From Candidatus Enterococcus murrayae (GTDB lineage Bacteria; Bacillota; Bacilli; Lactobacillales; Enterococcaceae): 64,000 nucleotides of DNA. Every line of letters starts with the position of its first letter. Within the stretch, counting starts at the first letter, position 1. Below are positions 52,584 to 61,207 of the stretch, piece by piece. The translations under genes were made by a program, and so were the position numbers. The stretch spans positions 25,792-89,791 of the forward strand of contig NZ_JAFLVR010000024.1 in NCBI RefSeq assembly GCF_017315985.1, in the 5' to 3' direction. The notes beneath the pieces are model-generated. The model saw only the letters and a list, made by a program, of their open reading frames with translations, had not been told where the DNA came from and ran no database searches.

Positions 52584-55500
52584 ATGAAGTATGATTTTGA
52601 TTTGTCGCTTGAAGAACATACGAGTGTGGGGAAAATCATCAGCCAGATCACTGAAGGTTCTTCTGTGTTAGAATTTGGGCCCGGCAATGGTCGGATGACT
52701 CAATATTTGATCAATGAAAAAAAATGTGAAGTATCGATCGTCGAATTTGATTCGGTCTTATTTGAGCACGTCATGGGCTTTGCCCAGGACGGCTTTTTAG
52801 GAAACATCGAAGAGTATAAATGGAAGGCTCATTTCGCAGAGAAGAAATTTGACTTTATTATATTTGCGGATGTTTTGGAGCATTTGACGGATTCAGAAAA
52901 GGCGTTGCAGGAGGCAAGCAAATTCTTAGCGCCAAATGGAGAGATTTTGCTGACCTTTCCCAACTTGGCACATAATTCTGTCTTGATTGATCTTTTTAAC
53001 AATAAGTTAGATTGGAAGCAATATGGCTTGCTAGATCGGACGCACAATAGTTTTTATACGCAGCATGGCTTTGAAGAATTGTTTGAGCGAATCGGATTAA
53101 CTGTTCACAGAGAAGATTTTACTTATTCACAGGTGGGGCAAAATGAGCTGTCGGCCAGTTATGAGGAACTTCCGGAAATGGTTCGTTATGACTTTAAAAA
53201 GCGTCCGTTTGGAGAAGTCTACCAGTATTTTTACGCACTGCGCAAAGAACCCGTAGAACAACCGGAACGAGTAGAGCCGATCAATTCGAATTACAATAAA
53301 CAAATGCAATTAGCGTATTTGATTGATGGCAAGTTTGAAATCGAACCTTACATTTTTAACAATCAAACAAATGAAAACAAAACAACGATTCATCAGGCGC
53401 CAGAAAATACAAAAAAATTACGTATCGTGGTGGGTAAGGTCCCTGCAGCAATTCAGCTGTCAGTTGTTGTTGATAATAAATTATTAGACATCAAGGAAAC
53501 CAATGCTTCTTGGTATCAAGAAGATCTTTTTATGTTTCCTGATATTACAGAAGAGCCCTATGTAATCATTGAGGGTGCTTTGGTAGCAGGCAAGACATTT
53601 ACAGTAAATGTCAATGTATTAAACGAAGAAGAATTTTTCCCTTCAGAAGTTAAAGTAATGGAAGATGCTGCGAATGAGAAGAATAAAAATCGTTTGCTTA
53701 CATTGAAATTGAATTACTTTGACAAGTATAATTATCAACTAAAAAATATTCCTTATGTGGAAGCAAGCACTGAAATAGAAGGAATCAAACTGACGATTGA
53801 ATCAATTGAAAATAATGAATCTGAAAACGAAGCAATCATCAAGGGCTGGGGATTTTCAGAGAAAACTAAGATGCCATTAGAGTACTTGTTAGCTGAATCA
53901 GTGAATGAACTTCAAGTTAACTCGATCTATCGTCCAGATGTCAATGAAGTTTTTGGAATCGACTCTACTGAAAAATTCGGTTTTATTTTAACTGCTAAAA
54001 ATATGCAGGTAATAGATGACATAAAATTACTAGTAATTGATGGCCCGCATCGAATTTATCCGATCGTGGCGAAAAATTCGAAGGCAGTGAGTACTCCAGT
54101 AACCAGAAAAATTCGTCGTCTGCTTGGATCAATCAAGCGCAACGGGTTCGTTGGAGCAGTTAAGAACTATCAACGCTCGAAACAGCAAAGTGCAAACTAT
54201 GAAGAATGGATAACAAAAATCGAAGAATCAGCCCGCGAGCAACTAATCGAATCCTCAAAGGAACTCGCTTTCCAACCAAAAATTTCTTTGGTTGTGCCGG
54301 TATATAATGTTGATGAAAAATGGTTGCGTGCGTGTGTGAAATCACTGACAGATCAAATTTATCCAAATTGGGAGCTTTGCTTGTCAGACGATGCTTCGCC
54401 TAAGGCACACATAAAACCATTACTACAAGAACTGGCGGCAAAGGACGAACGGGTAAAAATCGTTCTTCGTGAAAAAAACGGACATATCTCAGAGGCGACT
54501 AATTCTGCGATAGCTATCGCAACAGGGGATTATATTGGGTTCTTAGACAATGATGATATTTTAGCGGATACCGCGTTATTGGCAGTAGTCAATGCATTGA
54601 ATGAAGATCAAAGCCGTGAATTTATTTATACCGATGAAGACAAGTTGTCCATGAGCGGGAAACGGTTCGATCCATTCTTCAAACCCAATTGGAACGAAAC
54701 ATTATTATTGGGACACAATTATATTACGCATTTTGTCGTAGTGAAGCGCTCAATCGTGGACACAGTTGGCGGACTGCGAACAGAGTTTAACGGAAGTCAG
54801 GATTATGATTTTGTCTTACGGGCAACTGAAGCGGCAAAAGAGGTCTATCATATTCCGAATATCCTCTATCATTGGCGAACGATTGAAACATCCGTAGCGA
54901 TGGATCCGCAAAGTAAAGAATATGCGTATGTAGCGGGACAAAATGCACTGCAAGCAGCTCTTGACCGACGTAATCTTAACGGTGTCGTGACCATGACGAA
55001 AAATTATGGCGCCTATAAGATCGATTTCAACTATGAGACCGAACCAAAAGTTTCGATCGTTTTGATCGGGAAACCAAGCGAAAAACAGCTAAATGAACTT
55101 TTAGCTACTGAATGGAATGATTTTGAACTTTTAGCGAGTGAATCAGCAGTAACTGATGGACGTATTCGAATTTTTGCTGGTAAGGATGAAAATCAATTGG
55201 CCAAAGAGGCGATAGGTGATTTTGTTGTATTCTTAGCGGAAGAGTTGGTTCCGACAAATTCTACTTGGCTAAAAGAAGCGATGAATTTTGTTCGCTTGCC
55301 AAAAGTAGGGGCCGTTGCAGGGAAGGTTATCAGTAAAGATGAAGCTATTCTAAATTGCGGTGTAATCATTGATCCGGCAAATGAGCGTGTCGTGTATGAG
55401 CAGCAGGGATTATCCAATAAAACAATTGGAACTTATTTCCGTCCTGCGTTACCGCGAGAAATTTACACAGCGACTGAAGATGTATTGATTATTCGTAAGG

Positions 55501-55745
55501 ACGAGTTTCTTTCTTTGGGCGGATTTGATATGGAGCTGCCAACTGAAATTAAGGGGATCGATTTCTCGATCCGATTAGCAAAGGAAAAGAAGAAACTGAT
55601 TTTCGATCCGTACTTTGAAGTGCGTTATCCAGGTGACAATCATTTTAGTGTGAAAAAAGAAGCATATGATGCTTTGACTAACAAATATTCTCAAGAATTG
55701 AACGATCCATTGATCAATCCAAATCAATTCAGCATAGGAGGCTAA
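52584..55745 (+). CDS. Multidomain SAM-methyltransferase / GT2 protein (EpaN-like)
   Basis: A 1053-residue cytoplasmic protein. Residues 1-215 form a class I methyltransferase (VLEFGPGNGRMTQYL, then DFIIFADVLEHL and GEILLTFPN). Residues 230-520 are beta-rich modules including an IIKGWGFSEKT segment. A GT2 domain begins near residue 562 (ISLVVPVYNVDEKWLRAC, DDASP, metal site FLDNDD). A second GT2-like domain begins near 819 but has lost the DXD (FLAEELV). A methyltransferase fused to a GT could cap the chain, matching the Wzt-like EpaM; this is inference. ATG 52584 is used, since 52563 lies inside epaM. Confidence 0.85.
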   Translation: MKYDFDLSLEEHTSVGKIISQITEGSSVLEFGPGNGRMTQYLINEKKCEVSIVEFDSVLFEHVMGFAQDGFLGNIEEYKWKAHFAEKKFDFIIFADVLEHLTDSEKALQEASKFLAPNGEILLTFPNLAHNSVLIDLFNNKLDWKQYGLLDRTHNSFYTQHGFEELFERIGLTVHREDFTYSQVGQNELSASYEELPEMVRYDFKKRPFGEVYQYFYALRKEPVEQPERVEPINSNYNKQMQLAYLIDGKFEIEPYIFNNQTNENKTTIHQAPENTKKLRIVVGKVPAAIQLSVVVDNKLLDIKETNASWYQEDLFMFPDITEEPYVIIEGALVAGKTFTVNVNVLNEEEFFPSEVKVMEDAANEKNKNRLLTLKLNYFDKYNYQLKNIPYVEASTEIEGIKLTIESIENNESENEAIIKGWGFSEKTKMPLEYLLAESVNELQVNSIYRPDVNEVFGIDSTEKFGFILTAKNMQVIDDIKLLVIDGPHRIYPIVAKNSKAVSTPVTRKIRRLLGSIKRNGFVGAVKNYQRSKQQSANYEEWITKIEESAREQLIESSKELAFQPKISLVVPVYNVDEKWLRACVKSLTDQIYPNWELCLSDDASPKAHIKPLLQELAAKDERVKIVLREKNGHISEATNSAIAIATGDYIGFLDNDDILADTALLAVVNALNEDQSREFIYTDEDKLSMSGKRFDPFFKPNWNETLLLGHNYITHFVVVKRSIVDTVGGLRTEFNGSQDYDFVLRATEAAKEVYHIPNILYHWRTIETSVAMDPQSKEYAYVAGQNALQAALDRRNLNGVVTMTKNYGAYKIDFNYETEPKVSIVLIGKPSEKQLNELLATEWNDFELLASESAVTDGRIRIFAGKDENQLAKEAIGDFVVFLAEELVPTNSTWLKEAMNFVRLPKVGAVAGKVISKDEAILNCGVIIDPANERVVYEQQGLSNKTIGTYFRPALPREIYTATEDVLIIRKDEFLSLGGFDMELPTEIKGIDFSIRLAKEKKKLIFDPYFEVRYPGDNHFSVKKEAYDALTNKYSQELNDPLINPNQFSIGG

Positions 55746-55749
55746 TCCG

Positions 55750-57894
55750 ATGGCAAAAAATGAACAAGTTTGCATTGATCAATGCAGGTTCAATCCAGAA
55801 ACAAAGCAATTAGAGATTAAAGGCTGGGCGCTTGATCTTGATTCAAAGGAAGTACCAACGATTACTATTCCCTTGAAAAATGTGGTAAGCAAAAAAATCG
55901 AATGGTCTCCTCGTTCAGATGTTGCTGCCGCTCATAAAACAAGTGCCAGCCTACAAATGGGCTTTAATTTAACTATTGAAGTAGAGCAGGCGGCAGGACA
56001 GGTGGTGCTTGATTTTCATTTTGGCGATCATAAGCAAAGCCTTAGCTTTGTACCAAATGAAAACATCAGTAAAGAACCTAAGCAACCGTCACAAATCCAC
56101 ACTTTATACGGCAAAGCTCGCAAAGGATTGGGTTACTTAAAACGTAATGGGTTAAAGAACACTTTGCGTCGAATCAAATTGGAACAAAACAAGCAATCCG
56201 ATGAAAGCTATCAACAATGGATCGCTGAAAATGAAAACTGGAATGCGGCTGCAATCAAAGCTGAAATCGCAGCATTCGATTACCAGCCAGTAATCTCGAT
56301 TTTGATGCCGGTTTATAATGTTGAGGAAAAATGGCTGGCGAAATGCATCGAATCCGTTCAAAACCAATTTTATCCAAATTGGGAGTTATGTATGGCTGAC
56401 GATCATTCCACTGATGCGACTGTAAGGCCGTTATTAGAAAAATATGCAGCCCAAGACTCTCGCATCAAACTCGTTTTCCGTACTGAAAACGGCCATATTT
56501 CTAAAGCAACCAATTCGGCATTAGAGATCGCAACGGGAGAATTCGTCGCGCTGCTGGATAACGATGATGAGTTGGCACCAATTGCTTTGTATGAAGTAGC
56601 AAAATGCCTAAATAAGAACGCTGATTTAGATTTGATTTACAGCGATGAAGACAAAATCGATATGGCCGGCAAACGATTTGATCCAGCCTTTAAGCCTGAT
56701 TGGTCGCCGGATTTATTATTAGGAACGAACTATATTTCTCACTTAGGAGTCTATCGACGTTCGATCATGGAAAAAATTGGCGGCTTTCGTGTCGGTTATG
56801 AAGGTTCTCAGGACTATGATTTGGTTTTACGATTCACTGAACAAACCACAGCTGAGCGGATTGCACATATTCCACAAATTCTATATTATTGGCGGATCTT
56901 ACCAAGCTCAACGGCCGCCGACCAGTCAACGAAAAGCTATGCATTCGATGCTGGATTAAAAGCTGTACAGGATGCAATTGATCGTCGTGGAATTAAAGCA
57001 ACTGTCAACCATGCAGCAGGAAACGGCTTGTATGATGTGGACTATCAAGTGCTTTCGGAAGACCTAGTCAGTGTGATTATCCCTACACGCAACGGCTATG
57101 ACGATGTAAAACGTTGTGTCGATTCAATTATTGAGAAAACGACCTATACAAATTATGAAATCATCATGGCAGATAACGGCAGTGATCAGCCTGAAATGCA
57201 AGAGCTCTATACAGGTTATAAAAAGCAGCTCGGCGAAAAATTTGTCGTGGAATCCATCGATATTCCTTTCAACTATTCTCGCATCAATAATCTGGCCGCT
57301 AAGGTAGCTAAAGGAAAATATCTCTTGTTCTTGAACAACGATACCGAAGTCATCACGCCAGAGTGGATGACCAAGATGGTCTCATTCGCCCAATTTGAAC
57401 GAATCGGCTGTGTCGGTGCGAAATTATATTATCCGAATAATACTATCCAGCATGCTGGGGTGATCCTTGGAATGGGCGGAGCCGCAGGTCATGGGCATCA
57501 TACTTTCCCACGAGGGGATTTTGGCTATTTCGGAAAACTAGAAATAAATGTCGATTATTTAGCAGTGACTGCTGCTTGTATGATGATCCGAGCAAAAGAC
57601 TTTGCAGAAATCGGCGGTTTCAACGAAGAACTGACTGTCGCCTTTAATGATGTTGACCTGTGCCTGAAAGAATACGAAAACGGTCATAATAATGTATGGC
57701 TCCATGGCGCAGAATTATATCATTTCGAATCTCAATCACGCGGATACGAAAACACGCCAGAAAAACAAGCCCGCTTCGAAAAAGAGACTAAGTATATGGA
57801 AGAGACATGGGCGAGCTATATTGAGAATGATCCGTTCTATAATCCTAATTTAACTAGGGTCGGGGGAGATTTTTCGGTGCGTATAGGCAAGTAG
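55750..57894 (+). CDS. Double-GT2 glycosyltransferase (EpaO-like)
   Basis: A 714-residue protein with an N-terminal beta module (LEIKGWALDLDSKEVP), a basic linker (LKRNGLKNTLRRIK) and two complete GT2 domains. The first starts near residue 178 (VISILMPVYNVEEKWLAKC, DDHSTD, LLDNDDELAP). The second starts near 440 (VSVIIPTRNGYDDVKRC, ADNGSD, FLNNDTEV). It is paralogous to the preceding protein from the KGW module onward. Two active sites could add alternating linkages or two successive rhamnoses, as in RgpF-like enzymes. It is followed by a hairpin and a sharp drop in GC. Confidence 0.88.
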   Translation: MAKNEQVCIDQCRFNPETKQLEIKGWALDLDSKEVPTITIPLKNVVSKKIEWSPRSDVAAAHKTSASLQMGFNLTIEVEQAAGQVVLDFHFGDHKQSLSFVPNENISKEPKQPSQIHTLYGKARKGLGYLKRNGLKNTLRRIKLEQNKQSDESYQQWIAENENWNAAAIKAEIAAFDYQPVISILMPVYNVEEKWLAKCIESVQNQFYPNWELCMADDHSTDATVRPLLEKYAAQDSRIKLVFRTENGHISKATNSALEIATGEFVALLDNDDELAPIALYEVAKCLNKNADLDLIYSDEDKIDMAGKRFDPAFKPDWSPDLLLGTNYISHLGVYRRSIMEKIGGFRVGYEGSQDYDLVLRFTEQTTAERIAHIPQILYYWRILPSSTAADQSTKSYAFDAGLKAVQDAIDRRGIKATVNHAAGNGLYDVDYQVLSEDLVSVIIPTRNGYDDVKRCVDSIIEKTTYTNYEIIMADNGSDQPEMQELYTGYKKQLGEKFVVESIDIPFNYSRINNLAAKVAKGKYLLFLNNDTEVITPEWMTKMVSFAQFERIGCVGAKLYYPNNTIQHAGVILGMGGAAGHGHHTFPRGDFGYFGKLEINVDYLAVTAACMMIRAKDFAEIGGFNEELTVAFNDVDLCLKEYENGHNNVWLHGAELYHFESQSRGYENTPEKQARFEKETKYMEETWASYIENDPFYNPNLTRVGGDFSVRIGK

Positions 57895-57918
57895 CTTTTC
57901 AGCTACTTGTCTGGTTTT
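57888..57918 (+). terminator. Terminator ending the conserved EPA segment
   Basis: CAAGTAGCT (57888-57896) pairs with AGCTACTTG (57901-57909), loop TTTC, then CTGGTTTTAT. The T-run is short and offset, so termination may be partial. Confidence 0.6.
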
Positions 57919-57997
57919 ATATAAAAAGGTTGTGAGTGTGCTTGTATTTAGAATTTTTGATTAAAATAATGGCTATTAAAAAAGGTGAATAAAATAG

Positions 57998-60982
57998 ATG
58001 AAAACGAAAAAAGCAAATAGGTATGGGATTATAACGATTTTTTTCGCGAGCGTATTTATGATAATCCAACGGGTTCTCATCACAGCTACGGTTGTTCCTG
58101 AATATGCTCAAAACCCAACTAGATTTTATATATACAATATTCTTCTTGCGCTTACGGCTGTGGGGGGAAACCTTTTAGCGTTGTATATGGGCTATTATGC
58201 CAACGAAAACGTGAAAAAGAATTTCATTAGTCCACTTGGTAGAATGTATTTAATGTATGTGCTGCTTGCATTAATAATAAATATCTTCTGTTTATCTGTA
58301 AATATAAGAGATTACTGGATAATTTTATTTCCTATAAGTCAAAATTTGTTTGGCTTCGCGGTATCATTTCTATTTGTATTTGCCTCGAGTCCATTAATAG
58401 TTACACATTTAAATAAATTTCAAAATTCAAATATAAAAAAATGTTTTACACTTCTATCCATTTTTTTTGTGGTTTTACCAACAATGTTTGGAAAAGATAT
58501 TTTTAGCTTTTCAGGAGGCAATAATATATTATGGGTAGCTTATCTATTCTTAATGGGTTACGTTATTCGACGATTCAATATAGTAAGTAGATTTCGATAT
58601 CGATTTATGCATTTTATTTTGAGTGGATTTTTTCTTTCGTTATTAGTGATTCTTATGACTAAGGTTTCTATGCATGTACATCTGGATGTTAGTACAGCAA
58701 ATAGATTTAGTGTTCCATGGTCGATTTTTTCAGTTTATTATTCAGTATTATTATTTATTTGTATTGAAAGATATAATGCTAGGATAGGTTCCTTTAAATC
58801 TAGTTTTAAAACTATTTCAATCTTTCTAGTGGCCACTCAAGTTGCTACTAACTGGCAAGTGCTTATTAACAAGATCTCTGAAAAATATAAAATCGCTTTC
58901 CCTGACTCGGCTTTTGAATGGTCAAAAAGAATTCTTTTGATAATAGGTATTTACTTCAGTGTATGTATTGTTTTAGCCCTTGTAATTTGTCTGGTGCAAA
59001 AGTTCGCTATATATAAGTGGATAGAAAGAAAGCTTGTTTTTAATTCCTGGTTTCAATTGATTGACAAACTATTGAAAATTAAAGACTGGATATATGCTAA
59101 TTCCAGACTTATATTATCAGCAGTTTTTTACTACTTTTTTACTGCTTTGCAAATATTTTTACTATCAGATTATCGTACTAAAGATAGAGCAATTTCAGCA
59201 GTTCTAACAATATTTACTCAAAGACAAGCGCAACTCTTTTTGAATGTTATTATCATAACGGCATTTCTATTGTTAATATTTTTAATAACTAAGCGTTTTT
59301 GGTATGCTTTTACATTTACTCTGATAATCGATTTATTATTGACCGTTTCAACAGTAATAAAAGTGAAATTGAGAATGGAACCTATTCTACCTTCCGATTT
59401 ACTTTTTTTGTCAAATATTAGCGAAATACTAAGTATGATTAGCCCTATAATTGTTATAGTATTAGTGTTTATTTTAATGATATTAGCAATTTCCACTTTT
59501 ATTTTGCAACATCGAGCAAATAAATTTTATAACTTGAAAATTAGTGTTAAAAAGCGTTTATTATGGATTTTTATGTTGCTATTTCTTTTTTCTGGATTGT
59601 TTTGGGTAAACCATCAAGACTCCCCTTCTAATTTATTATTTAGATTCTTTAAAGTAGATAGTCAGTTTTATAACCAGAGGAAAGGAGCTATGATCAATGG
59701 GCCGCTAATCCAATTTATAAATAATATTGATGTAAAAATAATGGACAGACCCAAAGAATATTCTGAAGAAAAAATTAAAAGTATTATGAAAAAATATGAT
59801 AAAGAAGCTACTCAGATGAATGAGAGTCGTAAAGAATGGGCCCAAGATCAAACTGTAGTATTTGTGTTAAGTGAGAGCTTTAGCGATCCATCAAGATTGC
59901 CAAATATTAAATTGAGTCGTGATCCGATTCCTTTTGTTAACAGTCTTTCATCGAAAACGACATCTGGATTAATGTTATCATCTGCCTATGGTGGTGGTAC
60001 AGCAAATATGGAATGGCAATCATTAACGGGGATGGATATGAGCAATTTAGACGCTACACTACCTACACCATATACTCAGTTAGTAAATAAACAGAAAGTT
60101 GCCCCGAGTTTTTTAAATTTATTTGATGAGTCATCTGCCATACATCCTTATTGGGGAACACTTTATAATCGAATGAATGTTTTCAAGAAGTTTGGATTTG
60201 ATACTTTTCGTTATTTAGAAAGTCCTGATGGATTTAAACACTTAGAAACAATTGGTAATAATCCGTATGTTTCTGATGAGGCTTCTTATAATGAGACCCT
60301 GGATAAAATTAAAAAAAATGAAAATAGGACGCAATTTATTCAGCTTTCAACTATGCAAAATCGTATGCCTTACGATAATTATTATGAAGAAAATGATTTT
60401 GATTACGACGGGGATATAGTCACAGATAGTACTGGAAATACTATGAGAACATATTTGAAAGGTTTAAATCTTTCTGATCAGGCATTAGAAAAATTTATAT
60501 TAGAAATTGATAATATACAAAAGCCAATTACGCTGTTATGGTATGGTGATCATTTACCTGGAATTTACAAAGAAGACGAATTCACTAAATATCCTTACAA
60601 TTATCGAGAGACAAATTTTTTTGTTTATAATAATAAGTATATGGATAATAATCAAAAGAATGAAAAATATTCTCTTGTATCTCCTTACGTATTTCCTTCA
60701 CTTGCTTTGGAGCAAGCTCAATTAAAAGTAACACCATTTTATGCATTGTTGACAGAGGTTTTAAATAATATTCCCGCAACAACAAATGATCCCAATTCGA
60801 GTAGTCAAAACGTTTATAATGGTCAAAGAAAATTTGTTGATCAGAACAATAATGTGTTGAAGGAAAGCCAACTTTCCGAAGAACAAAAAGAAATAATAAA
60901 GGAATATATGTTGATTCAATACGATTTAATTGCTGGAAAACAATATTCTGCTAAATGGGCAATGAAAAGAGCATCAGAATAA
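57998..60982 (+). CDS. LtaS-type phosphoglycerol transferase with extra N-terminal multi-TM module
   Basis: A 994-residue membrane enzyme. Residues about 1-345 carry roughly ten TM helices not found in LtaS. Residues about 365-550 form an LtaS-like five-TM module ending with the family's KVKLRMEPILPSDLLF segment. The extracellular sulfatase-fold domain (about 600-900) has metal ligand E626 (ESFSD), the likely nucleophile T668 (GGGTANMEW) and D851-H852 (WYGDHLPG). Such enzymes transfer phosphoglycerol or related groups from lipids to surface polymers. Decoration of EPA or teichoic acid is inferred from position. Its base composition is much more AT-rich than the EPA genes upstream. SD AAAGGTGA. 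Confidence 0.85.
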   Translation: MKTKKANRYGIITIFFASVFMIIQRVLITATVVPEYAQNPTRFYIYNILLALTAVGGNLLALYMGYYANENVKKNFISPLGRMYLMYVLLALIINIFCLSVNIRDYWIILFPISQNLFGFAVSFLFVFASSPLIVTHLNKFQNSNIKKCFTLLSIFFVVLPTMFGKDIFSFSGGNNILWVAYLFLMGYVIRRFNIVSRFRYRFMHFILSGFFLSLLVILMTKVSMHVHLDVSTANRFSVPWSIFSVYYSVLLFICIERYNARIGSFKSSFKTISIFLVATQVATNWQVLINKISEKYKIAFPDSAFEWSKRILLIIGIYFSVCIVLALVICLVQKFAIYKWIERKLVFNSWFQLIDKLLKIKDWIYANSRLILSAVFYYFFTALQIFLLSDYRTKDRAISAVLTIFTQRQAQLFLNVIIITAFLLLIFLITKRFWYAFTFTLIIDLLLTVSTVIKVKLRMEPILPSDLLFLSNISEILSMISPIIVIVLVFILMILAISTFILQHRANKFYNLKISVKKRLLWIFMLLFLFSGLFWVNHQDSPSNLLFRFFKVDSQFYNQRKGAMINGPLIQFINNIDVKIMDRPKEYSEEKIKSIMKKYDKEATQMNESRKEWAQDQTVVFVLSESFSDPSRLPNIKLSRDPIPFVNSLSSKTTSGLMLSSAYGGGTANMEWQSLTGMDMSNLDATLPTPYTQLVNKQKVAPSFLNLFDESSAIHPYWGTLYNRMNVFKKFGFDTFRYLESPDGFKHLETIGNNPYVSDEASYNETLDKIKKNENRTQFIQLSTMQNRMPYDNYYEENDFDYDGDIVTDSTGNTMRTYLKGLNLSDQALEKFILEIDNIQKPITLLWYGDHLPGIYKEDEFTKYPYNYRETNFFVYNNKYMDNNQKNEKYSLVSPYVFPSLALEQAQLKVTPFYALLTEVLNNIPATTNDPNSSSQNVYNGQRKFVDQNNNVLKESQLSEEQKEIIKEYMLIQYDLIAGKQYSAKWAMKRASE

Positions 60983-61053
60983 TTTTTATAGCATTTAACA
61001 TTTTATTGTTTTAATGCAAAAAAATATCAATGCAGTTCATTTTTATTTTAAAA

Positions 61054-61073
61054 AACTAGACTCGAACCTAGTT
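61054..61073. repeat. Small inverted repeat after the LtaS-like gene
   Basis: AACTAG (61054-61059) pairs with CTAGTT (61068-61073). No T-run follows, so it is weak as a terminator; no better terminator is seen between 60983 and 61114. Confidence 0.3.
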
Positions 61074-61114
61074 ACTATTAAAACAGTTAATTTTATTGAC
61101 TTTTTTTTGCTTTT

Positions 61115-61143
61115 TTGAAACCAATCTATATGTTTGTTATGAT
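61115..61143 (+). promoter_or_regulatory. Promoter of the NlpC/P60 repeat protein
   Basis: TTGAAA (61115-61120) and TATGAT (61138-61143) are exactly 17 nt apart. Transcription would start near 61150, giving a leader of about 55 nt that contains the SD and the palindrome described separately. Confidence 0.7.
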
Positions 61144-61161
61144 AAAATGATTAAAAAAGTC

Positions 61162-61207
61162 AGGAGGGTTGTTAAGTAATCTATAGATTACTTAACGTTT
61201 GGTTATG
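61162..61207 (+). promoter_or_regulatory. Ribosome-binding site split from the start codon by a perfect palindrome
   Basis: SD AGGAGG at 61162-61167 is followed by GTTAAGTAATC (61171-61181), TATA, and GATTACTTAAC (61186-61196), then the ATG at 61205. The linear SD-ATG spacing is 37 nt, far too long. If the 26-nt hairpin folds, the effective spacing is 11 nt. No closer SD exists for this ATG, and the in-frame TTG at 61199 also lacks one. Confidence 0.7.

Noticed and set aside
61169..61186. TTG at 61169-61171 as the start of the repeat protein, close to the SD
   Set aside because: Reading from the bases around 61169-61171 meets an in-frame TAG within the palindrome, so translation could not continue into the gene.
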